Source: Bacteroidota bacterium (GTDB lineage: Bacteria; Bacteroidota; Bacteroidia; Chitinophagales; UBA2359). From it: 10,793 bases of DNA. The number at the start of each line of letters is the position of its first letter. Within the stretch, counting starts at the first letter, position 1. The translations under genes and the position numbers were made by a program. The DNA is taken from contig JAHDGT010000119.1 in assembly GCA_020631675.1 (NCBI GenBank), positions 1 to 10,793 on the forward strand, written 5' to 3'. Below, piece by piece: positions 5,586 through 10,793 of this stretch. Below the pieces are notes generated by a model that saw only the letters and a list, made by a program, of their open reading frames with translations, was not told the DNA's origin and ran no database searches.

Positions 5586-7454
5586 TTATGGATTTGGGAA
5601 TGGGTCTCCCTGCGTCAAAGCTCTTTTTCTATTCTTCTCGATCAGATCCGCTTCGAACATGCGGGTTTGTAAATATTCTCGCGACGGACTGATTTCGCCA
5701 TTCAAATAACGTTCTATCACTAAACTGGCTATCGGGGCTGCGTAGCGAGATCCGTAGCCACCGTTTTCTACCATCACCGCAATAGCTATTTGCGGGTCGT
5801 CTTTGGGGGCAAATGCTATGAACAAAGAGTGATCTTCACCATGTGGGTTTTGTGCTGTACCTGTTTTACCGCAAATACCCAATTCAGGTACAAAAGCTAC
5901 GGTAGCGGTTCCACCAAGCACCACCTGTTCCATCCCCTCTGCCACAGATTCGAAATGCTCAAGCAGCATCGGTAAGTTTTGCTTCTTCAAGTAAATAGAA
6001 GAAGTATCGCCCACTTCAGGTCGGATCACATGCGGGTGATAATAAAAGCCTCTATTCGCCAAACAAGCCGTCATATGGGCCAGTTGTAAAGGAGTAGTAC
6101 CCATCTCTCCCTGTCCGATACCCAAAGAAATGATATAGTTCGCACGCCATTTATTGTCGCCGTACACCCGGTCATATAAACCAGTACCAGGTATCAGCCC
6201 CTTTTTAGCACCAAAAATATCCACTTGAGGGGCTTGCCCCAAACCGAAAGCATTCAGCCTGTTTTGCCAGCTTGTCAGCCCTTCGTCCAAACCATTGAAG
6301 CGTTTGCTTTCAATATAGATCTTAAATAAATGGCAGAAATAGGCATTACAAGAGTGCTTGATCGCCGTTTGCACATCATAACAAGGGGCATGCGCATGGC
6401 AACCTACCGTATGTGCACTACTGAGTCTATAACCACCAGAACAACCATAGTAATGCCGCTCATTAATAATACTATCATTCAATGCTACCAAAGCCATCAA
6501 TGGCTTAAAAGTGGAACCTGGTGGGTAGTTCGCCATCAAGGCACGATTGAATAAAGGATTCAAACTATCTTGTTGTAGCACTTTGATCCCGTCACCTCTA
6601 TTTCTGCCTGTCAGCATATTAGGGTTGTAGCTCGGACTACTCGCCAAAACCAAAATCTCACCGGTCGATGGTTCGATAGCGACTACGCCGCCTACTTTAT
6701 TCTGTAATAATTGCTCTGCATATTCTTGCAGTTCTATATCTAATGTCAAGGTCAGTTGATCTCCACCAATTGATTCCTTGTCCTTTCTCCCTTCCATATA
6801 GGCGCGAAGATCCCTGCCATGCACATCGCGGATCATATACTCAATGCCTCTTTCCCCACGCAACTCGTCTTCATAAGTGCGCTCAATCCCCGTGATCCCC
6901 ACATGATCCCCCAGGCGATAATATTCAGAAGTATCGATTTGCTTTTGATTCACTTCCCCCACATAGCCCAATACATGCGCCGCACAGTTTCTATTATACG
7001 TACGAACGGTTCGAACTTCCCTTTCCAAACCCGGAAATTGATATAAATATTCTTGAAAACGAGCAAAGTCCGCCTTCGGAATCTGCTTCACGATCGGCTG
7101 TCGGGTTCTACTGGAATAGCCTCTGTTTTTACGCAGCTTCTTCAAGTATTGTCGTTGCTCGACCAAGTCGATATTCAACAGCTTACACAAACGAGCGGTG
7201 TCTAAACTTTTCAACTCACGCGGAATACCCACTAAGTCGTAAACAGGTTGGTTCGCAGCGACCAAGACCCCTTTGCGATCATAAATTTCTCCACGAGGCG
7301 GGTACTTCACGATTTCGCGAATACTATTGCGTTCGGCCAAGGTCTCATAGCTATTGTCCATCACCTGCATGGCGAATAAACGTGCCAGCAAAGTGAAAGC
7401 CGCCACTAAGAAAATACCGATGATGACCAACTGTCTGATTCTGCCTTTCTCCAT
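5586..7454 (-). CDS. mrdA: Penicillin-binding protein 2 (peptidoglycan transpeptidase)
   Basis: The 622-residue product is a class B PBP that cross-links peptidoglycan strands during cell elongation. A single N-terminal anchor (residues 8-28) is followed by the dimerisation/pedestal region with YPPRGEIYDRKG (51-62) and ITGIERTYEDELRG (187-200). The transpeptidase domain carries SxxK as STFK (Ser314, Lys317), SxN as SCN (368-370) and KTGTAQ (530-535). Cys/His residues at C338, C352, H353, H355 and C358 lie just before SCN, where some PBP2 proteins bind a metal. All catalytic residues are intact and the length is normal. Start ATG 7452-7454 lies 9 bases after the TetR stop, and the rhomboid gene follows after 10. 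In Bacteroidota, mrdA usually sits between mreD and rodA; neither is here. Confidence 0.93.
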   Translation of the reverse strand: MEKGRIRQLVIIGIFLVAAFTLLARLFAMQVMDNSYETLAERNSIREIVKYPPRGEIYDRKGVLVAANQPVYDLVGIPRELKSLDTARLCKLLNIDLVEQRQYLKKLRKNRGYSSRTRQPIVKQIPKADFARFQEYLYQFPGLEREVRTVRTYNRNCAAHVLGYVGEVNQKQIDTSEYYRLGDHVGITGIERTYEDELRGERGIEYMIRDVHGRDLRAYMEGRKDKESIGGDQLTLTLDIELQEYAEQLLQNKVGGVVAIEPSTGEILVLASSPSYNPNMLTGRNRGDGIKVLQQDSLNPLFNRALMANYPPGSTFKPLMALVALNDSIINERHYYGCSGGYRLSSAHTVGCHAHAPCYDVQTAIKHSCNAYFCHLFKIYIESKRFNGLDEGLTSWQNRLNAFGLGQAPQVDIFGAKKGLIPGTGLYDRVYGDNKWRANYIISLGIGQGEMGTTPLQLAHMTACLANRGFYYHPHVIRPEVGDTSSIYLKKQNLPMLLEHFESVAEGMEQVVLGGTATVAFVPELGICGKTGTAQNPHGEDHSLFIAFAPKDDPQIAIAVMVENGGYGSRYAAPIASLVIERYLNGEISPSREYLQTRMFEADLIEKNRKRALTQGDPFPNP

Positions 7455-7463
7455 TATTTAGTA

Positions 7464-8030
7464 TTACTGATACTTATGAACCAAGAGATCCACCATTTGG
7501 TCAATCGGGTACTGTTCGTCAAAAACATAGTGAAATATGATGCCCTCCATGCTGGAGTATAAAAGCAATGCTTCTGCTTGTGTGTTATTCGGGAAGTTAG
7601 GACGTAGCAATTGTACGATATCCGCTACAATAGACTGTTTGTTTTCTTTTAATTTTTCCTCCAGCAGTCGCCAAATATTATCCTGACTTTTCAGTAGGAA
7701 TACCAATCGCCAAAACTGACTTTTTTCTTTTAAAATACGAAAATGAGTTCTGATATAGTCCTCTATTGTAGGCTTATTCTGTTTGCGGCTAACGATTTCG
7801 TCTTTAGCATGTTTCAACTTTAGTTTAATATCTGCTAAACGATCCGTGAATAACTGCACCAATAGATCATTCTTGCCCTCAAAGTAATGATAGACCAAGC
7901 CCGCACTGATCTTTGCTTGTTTGGCGATTTTGCGCATAGATGTATTTTCAAACCCATGCTTCGAAAAAAGAAGCATAGCTGTATCGAGGATGTTTTTTTC
8001 CGTCAGGTCTCGTTTTCTTAGCTTTTTCAT
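7464..8030 (-). CDS. TetR family transcriptional regulator
   Basis: The 188-residue product has an N-terminal TetR helix-turn-helix at about 13-56 (ILDTAMLLFSKHGFENTSMRKIAKQAKISAGLVYHYFEGKNDLL in outline: residues ILDTA, TSMRKIA, SAGLVYHYF), followed by an all-helical ligand/dimer domain with no recognisable ligand signature. Proteins of this type usually repress nearby genes until a small molecule binds. It is the second gene of a tight minus-strand run, 8 bases after the surface-protein stop and 9 before PBP2, so it may regulate its own operon; that is inference. No obvious operator palindrome was identified upstream. Start ATG 8028-8030 is preceded by the surface gene's TAG at 8039-8041. 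Confidence 0.9.
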   Translation of the reverse strand: MKKLRKRDLTEKNILDTAMLLFSKHGFENTSMRKIAKQAKISAGLVYHYFEGKNDLLVQLFTDRLADIKLKLKHAKDEIVSRKQNKPTIEDYIRTHFRILKEKSQFWRLVFLLKSQDNIWRLLEEKLKENKQSIVADIVQLLRPNFPNNTQAEALLLYSSMEGIIFHYVFDEQYPIDQMVDLLVHKYQ

Positions 8031-8038
8031 AATAACAT

Positions 8039-9634
8039 CTATCGTAATAGCAGTACTTGCCCTTTTTCTACAATATCACTTTCGGTTCCAGTACTATCCG
8101 TACCTCTGAATTTCAATACCCAAACAAACAGCCCTACTTCGGCTGCGCTCGTATTTGTCGAGCCATAAAACCCATTCCAAGTACTCATGGGGTCATTAGT
8201 GCGAAAAACCTCTACGCCCCAACGGTCATAAATCTGGAAGGTATAGTTGCTGGGGTTGCAAGAGATGAAAGGACGAAAGTCGTCATTCAAACCATCGTAA
8301 TTTGGACTAAAGCTATTCGGCACCACGTACAGACAAGCATCACAAACCGAAAAATCGACAAGGATAGAATCTCTATTCGAACAACTACTGCTTACTTCAG
8401 CCCAATAAGTGCCACTACTACTTACGGTCAAAGAAGGTCCATTGCTGCCATCGCTCCAAATTATGGGTAGCGTACTATCAACATCAGGAACAATAGTAAA
8501 GTTGTTGCCAACACAAGCAACAGTATCTTCCCCTAAGTTGATGAAAGGTGTAGAGCCATAGTCAATACTTACTTCATCACTGACCGTCCCGCAATCGCTA
8601 ATGTACTCTACACTGTAAGTTCCCGCTTCGGTGACTTCCAAACTTGAACCAGTGGATCCATCAGACCAGATAAAACTACCACCTGTAATGTCAACCTCAG
8701 CGGTCAATGTAAGACTTTCTCCTGAGCAAAATAACTGATCTTCCCCTAAGTCGACACTAGGAGCATTGATTAGATCCACATAAACGGAATCAGTAACGCT
8801 ATAACAGTCATTGAAAACCTCTACCCAATACCAGCCTAGTGCCTCGGCGATAAAGAAATTCGCATCACTACCATCCTGCCATAGATAGTCAGCACCTTGA
8901 AAATAGGCATCCAGCAAAATTGAACTCCCACCGCAGCTGAAAATAGTATCACCCAAGTCGACAGTAGGAAGAAATTGATACTCCACTTCCATTTCACCTG
9001 AATTAGTGCTGCAAGGGTCGGTTACCGTTACGGCATAGTCGCCTGCTTCACTAACTAAAAAAGTCGGAGCAGTACTGCCGTCCTGCCATAAGTAAGTAGC
9101 ATTCGGCCAGCTTACATCTAATAATAAAGTCGCATCACTTCCACACAATAAAGTATCTGCAAAATCAATAGGAGGAATAGGGGGAGGAGGCATAGGCTGC
9201 GTATACCAGCAACCACCCGACTCTTGACCGCCTAATTCCCAATAGCTAGGATAACCATCTGTAGTAACGGTGAAAGTGTAACACTCTATGCCTATACCAG
9301 CAGGTATAAAAGGACTGGTACCCGTGCAAGGGGGAATACCCCATACTAAGCTGTCCACGGTCGAACCCACATTCAGCTCAATGCTCATAGGTGGATTGAC
9401 CGTAGAGTCGAATACATCCGGATAATCAACAAACTCAGCATCTTCCATTACTAAGTAAAATCCGCAATTGTTATTGGAGTTAGAACCAAAGCACATGTCG
9501 AATTCAAAGGCATAGCTATTCGCACCAATGCAAGAAATATTGTTCAGACTGGCCATGCTTTCATCACAAGCCATAAGTCGAAGACTGATGCAACTCAAAA
9601 ACAAACACAATGAAGTGTAATATCTCAATGGCAT
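8039..9634 (-). CDS. Secreted repeat protein with T9SS/gliding-motility C-terminal domain (CHU_C type)
   Basis: The 531-residue product has a signal peptide (about 1-22), then a cysteine-rich N-terminal domain (23-145), a proline linker (PMPPPPIPPI, 148-157) and four Ig/PKD-like repeats at about 157-222, 225-289, 293-357 and 364-430. Each repeat begins near a Cys (LLCGSDA, FSCGGSS, LFCSGES, VACVGNN), has a YLWQDGS or IWSDGS strand, then EAG-Y and a second Cys. The C-terminus (435-531) is a gliding-motility/type IX secretion domain: VPNSFSPNYDGLNDDF, IYDRWGVEVF, WNG, GLFVWVLKF and KGQVLLLR. The protein is therefore expected outside the outer membrane. LMAC at 20-23 could be a weak lipobox, but the T9SS domain makes an ordinary signal peptide more likely. 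It heads the run with TetR, PBP2 and rhomboid and diverges from the plug-domain gene. Confidence 0.9.
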   Translation of the reverse strand: MPLRYYTSLCLFLSCISLRLMACDESMASLNNISCIGANSYAFEFDMCFGSNSNNNCGFYLVMEDAEFVDYPDVFDSTVNPPMSIELNVGSTVDSLVWGIPPCTGTSPFIPAGIGIECYTFTVTTDGYPSYWELGGQESGGCWYTQPMPPPPIPPIDFADTLLCGSDATLLLDVSWPNATYLWQDGSTAPTFLVSEAGDYAVTVTDPCSTNSGEMEVEYQFLPTVDLGDTIFSCGGSSILLDAYFQGADYLWQDGSDANFFIAEALGWYWVEVFNDCYSVTDSVYVDLINAPSVDLGEDQLFCSGESLTLTAEVDITGGSFIWSDGSTGSSLEVTEAGTYSVEYISDCGTVSDEVSIDYGSTPFINLGEDTVACVGNNFTIVPDVDSTLPIIWSDGSNGPSLTVSSSGTYWAEVSSSCSNRDSILVDFSVCDACLYVVPNSFSPNYDGLNDDFRPFISCNPSNYTFQIYDRWGVEVFRTNDPMSTWNGFYGSTNTSAAEVGLFVWVLKFRGTDSTGTESDIVEKGQVLLLR

Positions 9635-9876
9635 AAAATGCGTTTAGATGGGTTGGCTGAGTACTTAAAGCTCTAAAATACGACCATTCGTTCACAATCA
9701 CTGAAAAAGGTAATGAAAATCAAAGTACCTCAAAAGACGTTTTTACTGCCTTTAAGCCATAGGAAAGACTAAAAAGCCCTTAGAAAGTGGGTTAAATCGG
9801 GTTGATAGCTGCGCAATTCCTTAATGGTATAGGGCTTAAATACGATATACATTGGAGTAAATACAAATCCAATACT
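9635..9876. promoter_or_regulatory. Divergent promoter region between surface-protein and plug genes
   Basis: This 242-base gap lies between two genes transcribed away from each other, so it must hold both promoters. No good match to the Bacteroidota TAnnTTTG minus-7 element was found in either direction; TATTTTAG on the minus strand (9680-9673) is one mismatch away but lacks a TTG at the right distance. A possible long-range pairing joins aagccct near 9774-9780 with agggctt near 9831-9837. Nothing else stands out. Confidence 0.4.
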
Positions 9877-10584
9877 ATGAAAACATACAAGCGAGTATTC
9901 ACCCTCACACTATTCATCAGCTTCTTAAGCTTGCTTTTTACTGCCCATGTACATGCGAGTGACACAGGCGAGATATATGGTATGGTCATCTCCGGAGAAA
10001 CAGGAGCACCATTAGCAGGTGTCAACATCAAAGTGCTGAATGACGCTAATATTTCTGGTACAACTACAGATGCCAGCGGCTTTTACAGTTTGAAACCTTT
10101 GAGATCAGGAAACTATGACCTACAGTTTTCCTTTCTCGGTCTACAAACCAAACAGGTCAAAAACATCCAAGTAGCACCCGGGCAAATGGTAGATTTAGAT
10201 GTTACTCTTGGAGAAGGTAACATCATGCTTGATCCTGTGGAAGTCGTTATCGTCTCGATCCCACTATTAGAAAAAAGCCAGCCCCACATTCAAACTTATG
10301 ACGATAGCATTCTTAAAAAACTGCCAATACGAAGAGCCGATGATCAATTAGCACAGTCAAATGGAGTTTTCCAAGCAGATATCGGTGATCCCATCTATGT
10401 ACGAGGCGCAAGAGCGGGAAGTGTAACCTATATAGTAGATGGCATGCGCTACGACGAAGCACCGAACTTACCTGGCGGGGCGATCAATAGAATGAGCGTG
10501 ATTACCGGAGGCATCCCTGCGAAATACGGCGACACCACAGGAGGGGTCATCGTGATCACTACTAAGAGCTACTATGATTTTTAA
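9877..10584 (+). CDS. Secreted carboxypeptidase-regulatory-like plus TonB-plug protein without a beta-barrel
   Basis: The 235-residue product starts with a signal peptide (MKTYKRVFTLTLFISFLSLL..., cleavage likely after VHA at 25-27). Residues 32-112 are a carboxypeptidase-regulatory-like domain (GEIYGMVISGETGAPLAGVNI, G-T-T-T-D-A-S-G-F-Y). Residues 137-230 form a TonB-receptor plug: DPIYVRGARAGSVTYIVDGM and VITGGIPAKYGDTTGGVIVITTK. This is the normal N-terminal layout of SusC-like outer-membrane receptors, but the protein stops five residues later (SYYDF) where a barrel of several hundred residues should begin. I chose ATG 9877 because the signal peptide starts there; an upstream in-frame start at 9802 would prepend a non-signal-like leader. 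No barrel sequence is visible in any frame before the tRNA, so this is not a simple frameshift. It may be a genuine plug-only protein or a deletion remnant. Confidence 0.85.
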   Translation: MKTYKRVFTLTLFISFLSLLFTAHVHASDTGEIYGMVISGETGAPLAGVNIKVLNDANISGTTTDASGFYSLKPLRSGNYDLQFSFLGLQTKQVKNIQVAPGQMVDLDVTLGEGNIMLDPVEVVIVSIPLLEKSQPHIQTYDDSILKKLPIRRADDQLAQSNGVFQADIGDPIYVRGARAGSVTYIVDGMRYDEAPNLPGGAINRMSVITGGIPAKYGDTTGGVIVITTKSYYDF

Positions 10585-10606
10585 CAACTTTCGTTCTGTA
10601 GGTATT

Positions 10607-10628
10607 GAGCCTGCTCGACTTCAGGCTC
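10607..10628 (+). terminator. Possible terminator hairpin after the plug gene
   Basis: The arm gagcctg (10607-10613) pairs exactly with caggctc (10622-10628) around an 8-base loop, and a pyrimidine-rich ttctctt follows. The tail is only moderately T-rich, so it is a weaker candidate than the hairpin at 10692. Confidence 0.45.
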
Positions 10629-10691
10629 TTCTCTTGCCCCGTTCGCAGGTTGGAATTGGCGGATGGGGCTTTATCATTAATTATAAATAGA

Positions 10692-10732
10692 AAACGCTCG
10701 ATGTGATGAATCACACCGAGCGTTTCTTTTTG
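10692..10732. terminator. Strong hairpin terminator between plug gene and tRNA-Asn
   Basis: The arm aaacgctcgatgtga (10692-10706) pairs with tcacaccgagcgttt (10711-10725) with one mismatch and a 4-base loop, followed on the plus strand by cttttt. The minus-strand reading ends in a T4 run and ctattta. It is placed to stop both the plug-gene transcript and the convergent tRNA transcript. Confidence 0.8.
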
Positions 10733-10739
10733 ACCTTAG

Positions 10740-10793
10740 CGCCCCCACTAGGACTCGAACCTAGGACCTGCGGATTAACAGTCCGACGCTCTA
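10740..10793 (-). tRNA. tRNA-Asn (GTT), 3' part; 5' end outside window
   Basis: On the minus strand the sequence runs from the end of the D-arm (TAGAGC) through the anticodon loop CTGTTAA, giving anticodon GTT, and a T-arm with stem CTAGG/CCTAG around loop TTCGAGT. It ends with acceptor strand TGGGGGC and discriminator G at 10740. No CCA is encoded. About 20 bases of the 5' side, including the matching acceptor strand, are missing because the window ends. Confidence 0.93.

Noticed and set aside
8700..9180. Possible CRISPR or DNA tandem array in the surface-protein gene
   Set aside because: The periodicity is at protein level (four Ig/PKD-like repeats); the DNA units differ too much and are coding.
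10574..10690. Small plus-strand frame of 38 codons (MIFNNFRSVGIE...) overlapping the plug gene stop
   Set aside because: It contains a hairpin, has no recognisable domain and does not restore a beta-barrel, so it is not evidence of a frameshifted receptor.

Overview
The window most likely comes from a member of the Bacteroidota, possibly a Saprospira/Lewinella-like lineage; the phylum is well supported, the lineage is a guess. The evidence is a secreted multi-repeat protein with a gliding-motility/type IX secretion C-terminal domain, a short protein combining a carboxypeptidase-regulatory-like domain with a TonB plug, starts without clear Shine-Dalgarno sites, and intergenic DNA full of short dispersed repeats.

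Layout. Bases 1-417 (+) are the 3' part of an unrecognised gene, ending at a perfect 44-bp palindrome (461-504) that probably terminates transcription from both sides. On the minus strand, 620-1084 encodes a small GIY-YIG-like protein and 1212-2099 a TauE/SafE-type membrane transporter. The transporter gene lies between two nearly identical 26-bp REP-like repeats in direct orientation, and the upstream copy is translated as its N-terminus. An EamA (DMT) permease follows on the plus strand (2178-3146). It converges on a PaaN-like aldehyde dehydrogenase (3306-4943, -). The whole gap between their stop codons is a 160-bp quasi-palindrome flanked by TTA, best read as a MITE that inserted into two overlapping stop codons.

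A tightly packed minus-strand run then reads, in transcription order: T9SS surface protein (9634-8039), TetR regulator (8030-7464), penicillin-binding protein 2 (7454-5586), rhomboid protease (5575-5012), and after 68 bases the PaaN-like enzyme. The first three junctions are only 8-10 bases, so these genes are probably co-transcribed. PBP2 is here without the MreC/MreD/RodA partners it usually has in this phylum.

Diverging from the surface protein, 9877-10584 (+) encodes a 235-residue secreted protein that ends after the TonB plug and has no beta-barrel. Two hairpins follow, and the window ends inside a minus-strand tRNA-Asn (GTT) gene.

No CRISPR array, phage module or complete insertion sequence was seen. 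The most unusual items are the MITE between the convergent genes, the repeat-bracketed transporter with a repeat-derived start, the barrel-less plug protein, and the envelope-gene operon headed by a T9SS protein.
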